Notes: generated by a model not told the origin, from the sequence alone. A stretch of 50,900 nucleotides of DNA from Paeniroseomonas aquatica (GCF_030409335.1 NZ_JAUFPN010000036.1:1-50900), one strand, 5' to 3'; positions 15,126 to 23,046 are shown, counted from the stretch's first letter. Translations and numbers: made by a program.

Positions 15126-17312
15126 ATGGCGGACGGCGAACTGGCAAGCGTAGGCGCAAAGCCGAGAGCAACCCTGCGCTACCGGGTGGAGGGCATGGAC
15201 TGCCCCAGCTGCGCCTCGAAAATCGAAACGGCGGTTGGCCGGGTGGCCGGCGCCGAGGATATTCGGGTCAATTACGGCACCCGGGTCCTGGCGTTCCGCC
15301 TGGACGAAGCGGCTACACCCCGGACGGCCATCGAGGAGCAAGTCCGCAGGCTGGGCTATGGCATCGCGCCTGTGGAGGCGTTGCGGGTCGAAGCGGGTGA
15401 CGCAGGCGAAGCAGCCGGGGTCGTGGGGCCCAGCCGTACTCCTCTGCCCTGGTGGAAAGGCACCAAGACCCGCTTGGCAGCCTTTATTGCGGCCCTGACT
15501 GTAGCCGGCTTCGCCGCCTCGCTGGCCTTCCCTGACCTGGAGCATTGGGCTTATTTGCCCGCCGCTCTGCTCGGCCTCGCCTTCTTTAGTCGCAAGGCAG
15601 TAGCGGCGGCCCGCGCCGGCTCGCCGTTCTCGATCGAGATGCTGATGTCGATTGCCACGGTTGGCGCCATCCTGATTGGCGCGACCTCCGAGGCGGCCGT
15701 CGTCGTGTTCCTATTTACTATCGGCGAGCTGCTGGAAAATGTGGCCGCCGGTCGGGCCCGTGCGGGCATTGAAGCGTTGGGCAGCCTGGTGCCGAGAACC
15801 GCGCTCCTGGTGGAGAACGGAACGGCACGTGAGGTGCCTGCCGCCCAGCTGAAAATTGGCGATTTCGTGCTGGTGCGACCGGGCGACCGGGTGTCTGCCG
15901 ATGGCGTCGTGGCCGAAGGCGAATCCGAGATCGATGAGAGCCCGGTCACCGGAGAATCGGTGCCCGTGGCCAAGTCGGAGGGCGACCCGGTGTTCGCCGG
16001 CAGCGTCAACGCCTCCGGCGCGCTGCAGGTCAGGGTCAGCAAGCCCGCCTCGGACAACACCATTGCCCGCATCATCCGTCTGGTCGAAGAAGCGCAGGAG
16101 GCCAAGGCCCCGACGGCCCGCTTCATCGAGCGGTTCTCCGCCATCTACACCCCCATTGCGGTGGCCGTGGCGGCTCTGGTGGCTGTGGCGCCCCCACTGC
16201 TCTTCGGGGCCGACTGGGACACCTGGGTGTACCGCGGGCTGGCGCTCCTGTTGGTGGCCTGCCCCTGCGCCCTGGTGCTGTCGACACCAGCCGCCATCGC
16301 TTCCGGGCTGGCGGTCGGCACCCGGCGCGGCCTACTGGTCAAGGGCGGTGGCGCGCTGGAAGTTATCGGCCGCATCCGTACCGTCGCCTTCGATAAAACC
16401 GGTACGCTGACGGAAGGTCGCCCGCGCGTGACCGACATCCGTGCCCTGTCCGGGTCTGAGCGTACGATGCTGGGGCTAGCGGCAGCGGTTGAGAACGGCT
16501 CAAGCCACCCACTTGGCCGCGCTATCGTGGATCGAGCGGCGGCGGACGGTATCCCTTTGCGTCCGGCCAAGGACGCGCGCGCCATCCCCGGCAAAGCTGT
16601 CGAAGCCATCATTACCGGCAAGCGGGTCACTGTCGGCTCCCCGTCCTATGCGGCCGAGCAGGCGCCGCTGACGTCAGAGGCGGAAGGGGCCATCACCGCC
16701 TGGGAGAATGAGGGGAAGACAGTGGTGGTCGTGGCGGTGGATACCGTACCCGCCGGCCTCATTGCGGTCCGTGACGAGCCGCGCGCTGATGCGGCAGCCG
16801 GTATTCGGGCGCTTAGTGCCCTCGGCATCCACTCTGTCATGCTCACCGGCGACAATCCCCGTACCGGCCGCGCTATTGCCGAAACGCTCGGCCTCGAGGT
16901 GAAGGCGGGGCTGCTACCGGAGGACAAGTTACGAGAAATCGGCGCCCTGAAAGCCCAGGCGCCGGTCGCCATGGTTGGCGATGGCATTAACGATGCGCCG
17001 GCCTTGGCGGCAGCCTCGATCGGGGTTGCCATGGGCGGCGGGACCGATGTGGCTCTGGAGACGGCAGACGCCGCGCTGCTGAACAGCCGCGTCATGGATG
17101 TTGCCGCCCTGGTCGGGTTGTCACGCGCAACCCTCGCCAATATCCACCAGAACGTAGCCATCGCCCTGGGCCTAAAGGCCGTATTCCTGGTCACGACGGT
17201 AGCCGGTATTACCGGTCTCTGGCCTGCCGTGCTGGCCGATACCGGCGCCACGGTGCTGGTCACGCTGAATGCGCTGCGGCTGCTCGGCTACCGTTTCAAA
17301 GAAGCCGCATAA
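15126..17312 (+). CDS. zntA: P1B-2 heavy-metal ATPase (ZntA/CadA)
   Basis: Zn(II)/Cd(II)/Pb(II)-exporting ATPase of the inner membrane, 728 residues from MADGELASVG; an upstream ATG at 15081 would leave almost no leader after the promoter. N-terminal HMA domain with GMDCPSCASK (CxxC), TM helices, actuator TGES in ESPVTGESVP, CPC at residues 379-381, phosphorylation Asp423 in DKTGTLTEG, SSHPLGRA, MLTGDNP, and GDGINDAPALA. TM8 contains LADTGATVLVTLNALRLL, the Asp marker of the divalent (P1B-2) group. Regulated by the divergent CadR-like protein. Confidence 0.95.
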   Translation: MADGELASVGAKPRATLRYRVEGMDCPSCASKIETAVGRVAGAEDIRVNYGTRVLAFRLDEAATPRTAIEEQVRRLGYGIAPVEALRVEAGDAGEAAGVVGPSRTPLPWWKGTKTRLAAFIAALTVAGFAASLAFPDLEHWAYLPAALLGLAFFSRKAVAAARAGSPFSIEMLMSIATVGAILIGATSEAAVVVFLFTIGELLENVAAGRARAGIEALGSLVPRTALLVENGTAREVPAAQLKIGDFVLVRPGDRVSADGVVAEGESEIDESPVTGESVPVAKSEGDPVFAGSVNASGALQVRVSKPASDNTIARIIRLVEEAQEAKAPTARFIERFSAIYTPIAVAVAALVAVAPPLLFGADWDTWVYRGLALLLVACPCALVLSTPAAIASGLAVGTRRGLLVKGGGALEVIGRIRTVAFDKTGTLTEGRPRVTDIRALSGSERTMLGLAAAVENGSSHPLGRAIVDRAAADGIPLRPAKDARAIPGKAVEAIITGKRVTVGSPSYAAEQAPLTSEAEGAITAWENEGKTVVVVAVDTVPAGLIAVRDEPRADAAAGIRALSALGIHSVMLTGDNPRTGRAIAETLGLEVKAGLLPEDKLREIGALKAQAPVAMVGDGINDAPALAAASIGVAMGGGTDVALETADAALLNSRVMDVAALVGLSRATLANIHQNVAIALGLKAVFLVTTVAGITGLWPAVLADTGATVLVTLNALRLLGYRFKEAA

Positions 17313-17337
17313 GGCAGCCAAGTCTCAATCATGGGCA

Positions 17338-17365
17338 TGCACCTGACGTGGCAACGTCAGGTGCA
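17338..17365. terminator. Bidirectional hairpin between zntA and the ArsR gene
   Basis: Perfect 12-bp stem TGCACCTGACGT / ACGTCAGGTGCA with a GGCA loop, lying between two convergent genes; it includes the stop codon of the 17357-17710 gene. T-poor flanks. Confidence 0.75.
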
Positions 17366-17710
17366 CGGCTTGGTCGCCTCGTCTCCATAGCGGTCGCAGG
17401 CGGCGATGCCATTCGCCACGCCGCCCAGTAGATCAAGAGCCAGCTGTAACAGCTCACCGACCCGGGCATCGCCCAGCCGATAGTACACGAACCGGCCGCG
17501 CGGCTCGGCCTGCACCAACCCGCACTCACTTAGGCAGCGCAGGTGATTGGACACGTTCGACTGGCTGAGCTGGGTGGCGCCGACCACGGCGCCGACATGC
17601 AGCGGTCCGCCGCGTAAGGCAGTCAGGATCGCCAGGCGTGACGGGTCGGCTAGGCCGCGGAACAGCTTTGCCTGAAGATCAAGTGTTTGCGCTTTGGTAT
17701 CGATAAGCAT
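17357..17710 (-). CDS. cmtR: ArsR/SmtB-family metal repressor (CmtR-like)
   Basis: Winged-helix repressor of 117 residues. HTH LSQSNVSNHLRCLSECGLV holds two cysteines spaced as C-x3-C in the recognition helix region, the arrangement of Cys57/Cys61 in the Cd(II)/Pb(II) sensor CmtR, and there are C-terminal cysteines (IAACDRY, KPCT) that could supply the third ligand. It lacks the ELCVCDL site of ArsR. Divergent from the HMA-CDF gene with a palindrome between them, so it probably represses that operon and itself. Confidence 0.85.
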   Translation of the reverse strand: MLIDTKAQTLDLQAKLFRGLADPSRLAILTALRGGPLHVGAVVGATQLSQSNVSNHLRCLSECGLVQAEPRGRFVYYRLGDARVGELLQLALDLLGGVANGIAACDRYGDEATKPCT

Positions 17711-17749
17711 GGTCCTTTTTAACTAGCAGCTCGACATATTGAGTTCCAC

Positions 17750-17769
17750 TGATATGATGCGACATATCA
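17750..17769. promoter_or_regulatory. ArsR-type palindromic operator
   Basis: Perfect dyad TGATATG-ATGCGA-CATATCA in the 86-bp gap between the ArsR-family gene and the HMA-CDF gene. A further partial half-site CATATT lies at 17735. Consistent with SmtB/CmtR-type operators. Confidence 0.7.
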
Positions 17770-17796
17770 TTCATCGCTGATACGAGAAGGGCGACG

Positions 17797-18672
17797 ATGA
17801 ATACCACCACGACCTCCGCGCCCGCCTCGGCGCGCTACCGCATTACCGGCATGGATTGCCCGTCCTGCGCGGCCAAAATCGAGAAGGCCACGCGGACGGT
17901 CGGTGGCGTGGAGGACGTGACGGTCTCTATCGCCTCACAGATCATGACGCTAAGCCTGGACGATCCCGACGCCCGCTTGCCGGAGATCGAGCGCACCATC
18001 ACCGGCCTCGGCTACCAGCTCGACCGGCTGGACCGGCCCGCCCGTGCCGAGATCGTCAACGATGACGACGATCTGCCCAAAGACCTCAGTCGCATCACAC
18101 AGGGCTACAAGCGGGCACTGTGGATCGTGGTGCTGCTTAATGTTGGCTACGGCCTGGTGGAGATCGTCGGCGGCTTCCTCGCCGGTAGCCAGGCACTGAA
18201 GGCCGACGCGCTCGACTTCCTCGGCGACGGCCTGATCAGCTTCCTCGGCCTGATCGCTATTGGCTGGAGCCTGGCTTGGCGCGCGCGGTCGGCACTGATC
18301 CAGGGCATCTTCCTTGGTGTGCTCGGCCTCGGCGTGCTGGTCGCCACCGGCTACCGGGTACTGGTGCTCAACCAGCCGGATTCCGAGCTGATGGGCATGT
18401 TCGGAGCCATCGCCCTGGTGGTAAACGTGGCCGCCGCCGCCGTGCTGATCCCGCACCGCACAGGCGACGCCAATGCGCGCGCTGTTTGGCTGTTTTCGCG
18501 CAACGACGCCATCGGCAATGCGGCCGTGGTGGTGGCGGCCGGGCTGGTCTGGTGGACCGGCACGGCCTGGCCTGACCTAGTGGTGGCGCTGGTGATCGCC
18601 GGGCTGTTCCTGCAATCCGCCTGGTCGATTATCCATGACGCCCGGCGCGACCTGGCCGAGGCCGCGGCCTGA
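17797..18672 (+). CDS. HMA-domain/CDF cation exporter fusion
   Basis: A 291-residue protein joining an N-terminal HMA metallochaperone domain (residues about 12-75, GMDCPSCAAKIEKATRTV) to a cation diffusion facilitator-like membrane domain with six helices. CDF metal-site equivalents are ALKADALDFLGDG in TM2 and SRNDAIGNAAVV in TM5, so the usual HxxxD pairs are replaced by D/D-type residues. The C-terminal cytosolic domain of classical CDFs is missing; the HMA domain may take its place. Likely repressed by the CmtR-like protein. The stop overlaps lspA (TGATG). Confidence 0.85.
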   Translation: MNTTTTSAPASARYRITGMDCPSCAAKIEKATRTVGGVEDVTVSIASQIMTLSLDDPDARLPEIERTITGLGYQLDRLDRPARAEIVNDDDDLPKDLSRITQGYKRALWIVVLLNVGYGLVEIVGGFLAGSQALKADALDFLGDGLISFLGLIAIGWSLAWRARSALIQGIFLGVLGLGVLVATGYRVLVLNQPDSELMGMFGAIALVVNVAAAAVLIPHRTGDANARAVWLFSRNDAIGNAAVVVAAGLVWWTGTAWPDLVVALVIAGLFLQSAWSIIHDARRDLAEAAA

Positions 18673-19172
18673 TGCAGACCCAACCGCGTCGCTTCCTGGT
18701 GTGGGGCTTGGTCTTTGTCGTCCTCGCCTTCGCCGTAGATCAGGTGACGAAGGGGGTGGCGTTGGCCGCCGCCCCTGCTCTGACACACGGGATCGAGGTG
18801 CTGCCCTTCCTCGACCTGGTGCTGGTGCATAACCGGGGTGTCACCTTCGGACTGCTGGCGAGCGATCACCCGGCCGGCCGGTGGCTGCTGATCCTGCTGA
18901 CCGGCACGATCACGGTGGCTCTGCTGGTATGGCTGAGGCGGGCGCAGAACCGCACACAAGCGGCGGCGCTTGGCCTCATCATCGGCGGGGCGCTTGGCAA
19001 CCTAATGGACCGCCTGCGCCACGGCGCAGTGACGGATTTCCTGGACTTCCACGCCCAGGGCTACCACTGGCCGGCCTTCAACTTGGCGGACAGCGGCATC
19101 GTGCTTGGGGTAGCGCTGCTGCTGATCGCCGAGCTGCGCGCGCCAACGGGCCGCGCGCTGAGCGGGCGGTAA
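18672..19172 (+). CDS. lspA: Lipoprotein signal peptidase (LspA), metal-cluster copy
   Basis: Inner-membrane aspartyl protease of about 166 residues that cleaves prolipoproteins. Motifs visible: DQVTKG in TM1, VHNRGVTFGLL, GGALGNLMDRLRHGAVTDFL (catalytic Asp) and WPAFNLADSGIVLG (second catalytic Asp). Start overlaps the CDF stop. Extra lspA copies in Cd/Pb clusters (pbrC of the pbr operon) are known; here it may process the Cys-lipoproteins of the island, which is inference. Confidence 0.92.
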   Translation: MQTQPRRFLVWGLVFVVLAFAVDQVTKGVALAAAPALTHGIEVLPFLDLVLVHNRGVTFGLLASDHPAGRWLLILLTGTITVALLVWLRRAQNRTQAAALGLIIGGALGNLMDRLRHGAVTDFLDFHAQGYHWPAFNLADSGIVLGVALLLIAELRAPTGRALSGR

Positions 19173-19204
19173 GCGTGAGCTTCCATCGCGCTACTCGCCA
19201 CGTC

Positions 19205-19224
19205 ACCTTCCCACAAGGGAGGGT
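19205..19224 (+). promoter_or_regulatory. CueR-like operator with weak -35
   Basis: Dyad ACCTTCCCACAAGGGAGGGT; the -35 is GTCACC instead of TTGACC. It lies 36 bp before a small Met-rich protein gene. The dyad itself is close to the copper type at 47552-47570. Confidence 0.4.
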
Positions 19225-19259
19225 CTCTACCGACTGGTTTCAACGGCAAAGGAGGCTTT

Positions 19260-19526
19260 ATGCGTAAGATCATTGCACTACCCGCCATCATGCTCGCCGG
19301 AGTTCTCGCCACTGCCGGTGCCTTCGCCCAGAGCAATGCGCCGCAAGGCGGCATGCCCGGCATGCAGCACATGCCGATGATGCAGAGCCAGGGCGGCATG
19401 ATGATGGATTGCCCGTGCCCGATGATGCAGCGCATGGCGTCGCTGGATCAGCGTGTGCGGCAGCTGGAGGATCGGGCCGGCGTCTCGACGCCCGCCCAGC
19501 CGAACGCGCCCGCCACGCCACGCTAG
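19260..19526 (+). CDS. Small Met-rich periplasmic protein
   Basis: An 88-residue protein with signal peptide (IIALPAIMLAGVLATAGAFA) and a mature part GGMPGMQHMPMMQSQGGMMM then DCPCPMMQRMASLDQRVRQL, which combines a Met-rich segment, a CPC motif and a short coiled-coil helix. Strong Shine-Dalgarno AAGGAGG. Likely a secreted Cu(I)/Ag(I)-binding protein by composition; no known family recognised. Confidence 0.75.
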   Translation: MRKIIALPAIMLAGVLATAGAFAQSNAPQGGMPGMQHMPMMQSQGGMMMDCPCPMMQRMASLDQRVRQLEDRAGVSTPAQPNAPATPR

Positions 19527-19549
19527 GGCTACCGCCGTCCGTAGATGCT

Positions 19550-19574
19550 GGGGGCCACACCAGATGTGGCCCCC
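19550..19574 (+). terminator. Hairpin terminator candidate
   Basis: Ten-bp stem GGGGGCCACA / TGTGGCCCCC with a five-base loop, 24 bases after the Met-rich gene and 40 before the ccdA start. No U-tract. Confidence 0.55.
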
Positions 19575-19613
19575 GTGCTCGCGCGCTTTGAGACGATAAG
19601 GCCGCCTCCCTTT

Positions 19614-20336
19614 ATGATGCTTGAGCTATCGGCATTTGGCCTGTTTCTCGCCTTCGGCGGCGGGCTGGTATCCTTCCTTTCGCCCTGCGTGCTGCCGCTG
19701 GTGCCGGGTTATGTGGCTTGGATTGCCGGCGCGAACCTCGCCCAGGCGCAAGCGCGACCCTGGCGCACGTTGCGCCTGGCCTTGTTCTTTGTGCTCGGCT
19801 TCTCGGCCGTCTTTGTAGCCCTCGGCGCAGGTGTCACCCTGCTCGGCGGCTTGCTGCGGCGATGGAGCTATGAGTTGTCCATCGCAGGCGGGCTGCTGAT
19901 CGTGTGCCTCGGCCTGCTGCAGATGGGCTTGTTGCGGCTGGCTCCGCTGGCGCGCGACCTTCGCTTCGCCGCGCCCAATGCCGGCGGCAATCCTATCTCG
20001 GCCGTGTTGATCGGCGTTGCGTTCGGCTTCGGCTGGACGCCCTGCATCGGCCCGGTGCTGGCGGCCGTGCTGGCCGCCGGAGCGATGGCCCCAGCCGGAG
20101 GTGTGGCGCTGCTGGCCGCCTATGCGGCCGGCCTCGGCGTGCCTTTCCTGCTCGCCGCCCTTTACCTGCCGGCGCTGCTGGAGCGCGGCCGGCGTCTGGG
20201 ACGGCTCGGCCATGGGCTGCGCCTGGCAAGCGGTGCGGTGATGGTGGCGGCCGGCGTCGCCATCGCCACGGGCGAGCTGACGACCATGGCTGGCTGGATG
20301 CTGCGCGCTTTTCCCTGGCTGGCGAGCATTGGATGA
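19614..20336 (+). CDS. ccdA: Cytochrome c biogenesis protein CcdA
   Basis: Six-TM thiol-disulfide electron carrier of about 240 residues. Both canonical motifs are intact: FLSPCVLPLVPGY in TM1 and GWTPCIGPVLAAV in TM4. ATG 19614 or 19617 is chosen because TM1 begins soon after; the frame is open to 19545. It would pass reducing power from thioredoxin to the periplasm, useful for heme attachment to the multiheme cytochrome at 43718-44545 or for keeping metal-binding Cys reduced (inference). Compare the divergent CcdA-like protein at 1624-2295. Confidence 0.88.
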   Translation: MMLELSAFGLFLAFGGGLVSFLSPCVLPLVPGYVAWIAGANLAQAQARPWRTLRLALFFVLGFSAVFVALGAGVTLLGGLLRRWSYELSIAGGLLIVCLGLLQMGLLRLAPLARDLRFAAPNAGGNPISAVLIGVAFGFGWTPCIGPVLAAVLAAGAMAPAGGVALLAAYAAGLGVPFLLAALYLPALLERGRRLGRLGHGLRLASGAVMVAAGVAIATGELTTMAGWMLRAFPWLASIG

Positions 20337-20396
20337 AAGTGGCAAGGCCGCGTAGCCTCTGGCGGTGGGATCGACCTAAAGGCGGAGAACCCCACC

Positions 20397-20522
20397 ATGC
20401 GGGCCCTCTTGCCTGGCCTCTGCCTTTCGCATTGCCCCCTGGCGTTCGTCGGGCACTGCGGCTTCGCGCCCTTCGCTTGGCAGCGTATCACGCTCGGCGC
20501 GGCGATACTCGCCGGTTATTGA
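20397..20522 (+). CDS. 41-residue Cys/His miniprotein
   Basis: Short frame starting MRALLPGLCLSHCPLAFVGH, then CGFAPFAWQRITLGAAILAG and Y. GGAG lies about 10 bases upstream. Pattern CLSHC plus GHC in a mildly hydrophobic peptide suggests a metal- or sulfur-binding membrane peptide. It sits between ccdA and the persulfide-dioxygenase-like gene, 37 bp before the latter. Coding status is uncertain but the frame fills the gap well. Confidence 0.45.
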   Translation: MRALLPGLCLSHCPLAFVGHCGFAPFAWQRITLGAAILAGY

Positions 20523-20559
20523 TGGCCGCGCCGGCCTAGCAAACGACAAAGGAGATACG

Positions 20560-21435
20560 ATGACGCCACACGGACCGATGGTGCACGGCTTTTACGACGA
20601 GGGCACTGGGAGCGTCGCCTACATCGTCGCGGACCCCGGGACAGGACGGTGCGTTATCATCGATCCCGTGCTCGGCTTCGACCGCGCTTCTGGCGCCACC
20701 GACACCCGACTTGCGGACAAGATCGCTGATAACATTCAGGCGCGACGCCTGACCGTAGAGTGGGTGCTCGATACTCACCCACACGCCGATCACTTGTCCG
20801 CCGTGGCCTACTTGGGCGAACAGCTGGGTGCGCCAACCGGCATCGGTGCGCGCGTCGCCGCAGTGCAGGAGATTTGGGCAGATATCTACAATCTGCCAGG
20901 GCTTCAGATGGAGGGCCACCGCTACTGGGACCGCTTGTTTGCCGAGGGTGACCGCTTTCGGGTTGGTGGGCTGGAGGTCGAGGTACTCTTCTCCCCGGGT
21001 CACACGGCGGCCTCCGTCACCTACCTTATCGGGGACGCAGCCTTTGTCCACGACACCGTGTTCATGCCGGACTCCGGCACGGCGCGGACCGATTTTCCCG
21101 GTGGTGATGCGCGTGCGTTGTACCGCAGCATCCAGAAAATTTTTGCGCTACCGCCGAAGACGCGCCTCTTCACCGGCCATGACTACCGCCCGGGTGGGCG
21201 CGAGGCGTGCTGGGAGTCAACTGTGGCTAAACAGCGGGCGTGCAACATTCACCTCAACGACCACGTCAGTGAGGAGGAGTTCGTGGGCTTTCGAGAAGAG
21301 CGCGACCGAACGCTGCCCTTGCCCGGGTTGATGCTTGCCGCGCTGCAGATCAATCTCCGCGGCGGACGTCTGCCGGAGCCTGAGGCGAACGGTACCTCTT
21401 ACCTCAAACTGCCGCTGAATCGTGTTGGCATGTGA
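20560..21435 (+). CDS. MBL-fold hydrolase, persulfide dioxygenase-like (ETHE1/Blh type)
   Basis: Cytosolic metallo-beta-lactamase-fold enzyme of 291 residues. Metal ligands: HPHADHLSA (HxHxDH) near residue 74, SPGHTAAS near 147, HDTVF, and GHDYRPGG near 206. The size and the VLDTHPHADH and GHDYRPGGRE context match the type II/Blh persulfide dioxygenases that oxidise glutathione persulfide in sulfide detoxification; glyoxalase II is the alternative. Strong Shine-Dalgarno AAAGGAG. Sulfur oxidation in a metal island fits metal-sulfide stress. Confidence 0.85.
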   Translation: MTPHGPMVHGFYDEGTGSVAYIVADPGTGRCVIIDPVLGFDRASGATDTRLADKIADNIQARRLTVEWVLDTHPHADHLSAVAYLGEQLGAPTGIGARVAAVQEIWADIYNLPGLQMEGHRYWDRLFAEGDRFRVGGLEVEVLFSPGHTAASVTYLIGDAAFVHDTVFMPDSGTARTDFPGGDARALYRSIQKIFALPPKTRLFTGHDYRPGGREACWESTVAKQRACNIHLNDHVSEEEFVGFREERDRTLPLPGLMLAALQINLRGGRLPEPEANGTSYLKLPLNRVGM

Positions 21436-21499
21436 CCACGAGCGGTTCTTCGAAACGGATTGAGCGAGCGGAACTGGCTTAGTTTCACGACGGTCTGGC

Positions 21500-21530
21500 T
21501 TGCCTTCCTAAAGGGGTAGTTGCCGTATGC
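21500..21530 (+). promoter_or_regulatory. Possible CueR-like promoter before the Csp3-like gene
   Basis: TTGCCT (-35, 21500-21505), CTTCC at 21504-21508, a degraded second arm, and GTATGC exactly 19 bp from the -35. It lies about 160 bp before the 21689 gene. Confidence 0.35.
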
Positions 21531-21688
21531 CCTGCTACCAGATTTTTTGATTTGTCTTTCGTCAAACGGACCGGCTGCTGCCTTCTGCTGCCGGTCCCAT
21601 CTGCCCGGGCATATTTTGTCACAGTGTTACGTGCCACTTACCACAACATTCCGCGTTTCTTGAATCTGCTGGTTCAGGAAACACGCCT

Positions 21689-22027
21689 ATGGAGCTGTCC
21701 ACCCATATCCAGCTTTGCCTGGACTGCCACCGCACATGCACTGCCTCTGTCATCCATCTACTGCATGGCGGAACCGGCCAGGGCCATGATGAGCAGGCGC
21801 ACCTTGTTGCCCTACTCGACTGTGCGCAGATCTGTGTAACCTGCGCCGACTTCATGACCCGATCATCGCCGCATCACGCGCATATCTGTCGCGAATGCGC
21901 CGACATCTGCGAAGGTTGTGCCACGCTGTGCGAAGCGCATGCTGATCCGGACGGCACTTTCAAGCGCTGCGCCGAGGTTTGTCGACAATGCGCCGTGGCT
22001 TGTCGGGAGATGAGCGGCCACGACTGA
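21689..22027 (+). CDS. Four-helix copper storage protein (Csp3-like, DUF326)
   Basis: A 112-residue protein with 15 cysteines in CxxxC-type spacing along helices: LCLDCHRTC, DCAQICVTC, ICRECADICEGCATLC, RCAEVCRQCAVAC. This is the Cys-lined four-helix bundle of copper storage proteins; no signal peptide, so it is a cytosolic Csp3 type that can hold many Cu(I) ions. It has a His-containing N-terminal loop (HLLHGGTGQGHDEQAH). A weak CueR-like promoter upstream would make it copper-induced. Confidence 0.9.
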   Translation: MELSTHIQLCLDCHRTCTASVIHLLHGGTGQGHDEQAHLVALLDCAQICVTCADFMTRSSPHHAHICRECADICEGCATLCEAHADPDGTFKRCAEVCRQCAVACREMSGHD

Positions 22028-22160
22028 ATCGTCTCGCGTGGGTAAGCAGGCCGCCCGCCACTCAGAAGCCCGGGGCACGCAAAGAGCGCACAGGCTGAAG
22101 CAACACCGCGCAATGATGCTAGGGCCCGTCGTAGCGGGCGGCGCATCCGCCCTCTACTAG

Positions 22161-22173
22161 GTCTTACTAAGAC
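22161..22173. repeat. 13-bp perfect palindrome
   Basis: GTCTTACTAAGAC, about 95 bp upstream of the His-repeat protein gene; may be an operator. No match to a named site that I know. Confidence 0.4.
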
Positions 22174-22267
22174 GCGACAACGCGAAGCCAAGCATGCCCG
22201 CAGCGTTGCGGCTTACATTGTTGTTTATTGCGGTCGCCGCGCTTGGCGGCTTGCCAGGGGAAAACAA

Positions 22268-22654
22268 ATGACTATTTCAAACACACTACTCGGCGCTGCG
22301 ATCGCGGCGGGGATCTTCGCTATGGTACCTCCAGCTATCGCGGACGGCGTTGCCGATCGTGAGCTGTCGCTGGCGCAGGCTACCAGACAGCAGGAACAAC
22401 GCCCGCAAGGTCCACACTTCGATTCAACGCAGGGCGGCGGTCAGCAACCGCACAACCCGAACGCCGCGCCAACGCAACCCAGCGGTCCCCCGGCGCACTT
22501 CGACGGCACGCAAGGCGATGGCCAGCAGCCGCACCGTCCAGGCACTGCGACCGGTCAAAGGGGTAGCGGACCAGGCGCGCATTTCGACTCCACACAAGGT
22601 GGAGGTCAGCAGCCACACGTTCCTGGTCGAGGCGCGCCCCAGCCCGGCCGCTAA
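22268..22654 (+). CDS. Secreted protein with HFDSTQGGGQQPH repeats
   Basis: A 128-residue protein: signal peptide about residues 1-25 (LLGAAIAAGIFAMVPPAIA), then three units HFDSTQGGGQQPH, HFDGTQGDGQQPH, HFDSTQGGGQQPH spaced by about 20 residues of Pro/Gln/Gly-rich linker. Each unit begins and ends with His and carries one Asp, a plausible metal clamp. No Cys or Trp. Convergent with the related 22717-23046 gene. Unknown family. Confidence 0.75.
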   Translation: MTISNTLLGAAIAAGIFAMVPPAIADGVADRELSLAQATRQQEQRPQGPHFDSTQGGGQQPHNPNAAPTQPSGPPAHFDGTQGDGQQPHRPGTATGQRGSGPGAHFDSTQGGGQQPHVPGRGAPQPGR

Positions 22655-22716
22655 TTCAGAAACAGGCGCTTCAGTCCGCTTCTCCACCTACCATTCGGCA
22701 TGGCGCCAGTATTGGC

Positions 22717-23046
22717 TCAATGCGTCCCGGTATGCGGGGTCGGGCCATCGGTCGTGTTGTCGAGATGTGGCGCCGGGCCAGCATTCGCCGAACGTGGCTC
22801 CGGCCCCGGCTGGTGCGGCACCGGACCATCACTCTGATTGTCGAGATGCGGCGCCTGGCGCGCATCAGCCTGTCCGAACACCGGCACGGGCCGATGGATC
22901 TCTGGGCCTCCGCCGGTCGTCCCATCGATATGTGGCGTGGCGTGGCCTGACACGTTGCCCGGCGCGAATTGCGGATTGCCCTGAGCGACGGCGGCGCTAC
23001 CAAAGGCGGCGACCAGGGCAAGGGCAGTAAGCATGCGGGGGATCAT
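22717..23046 (-). CDS. Secreted protein with HLDNTTDGPTPH repeats
   Basis: A 109-residue protein: signal peptide (LTALALVAAFGSAAVAQ), then units HIDGTTGGGPEIH, HLDNQSDGPVPH and HLDNTTDGPTPH. The unit consensus H-[FIL]-D-x-[TS]-x-[GD]-G-x-x-[PI]-H is shared with the convergent gene 22268-22654, so they are diverged paralogues. GGAG precedes the start. Putative periplasmic Zn/Cu/Ni buffer by composition only. Confidence 0.75.
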   Translation of the reverse strand: MIPRMLTALALVAAFGSAAVAQGNPQFAPGNVSGHATPHIDGTTGGGPEIHRPVPVFGQADARQAPHLDNQSDGPVPHQPGPEPRSANAGPAPHLDNTTDGPTPHTGTH

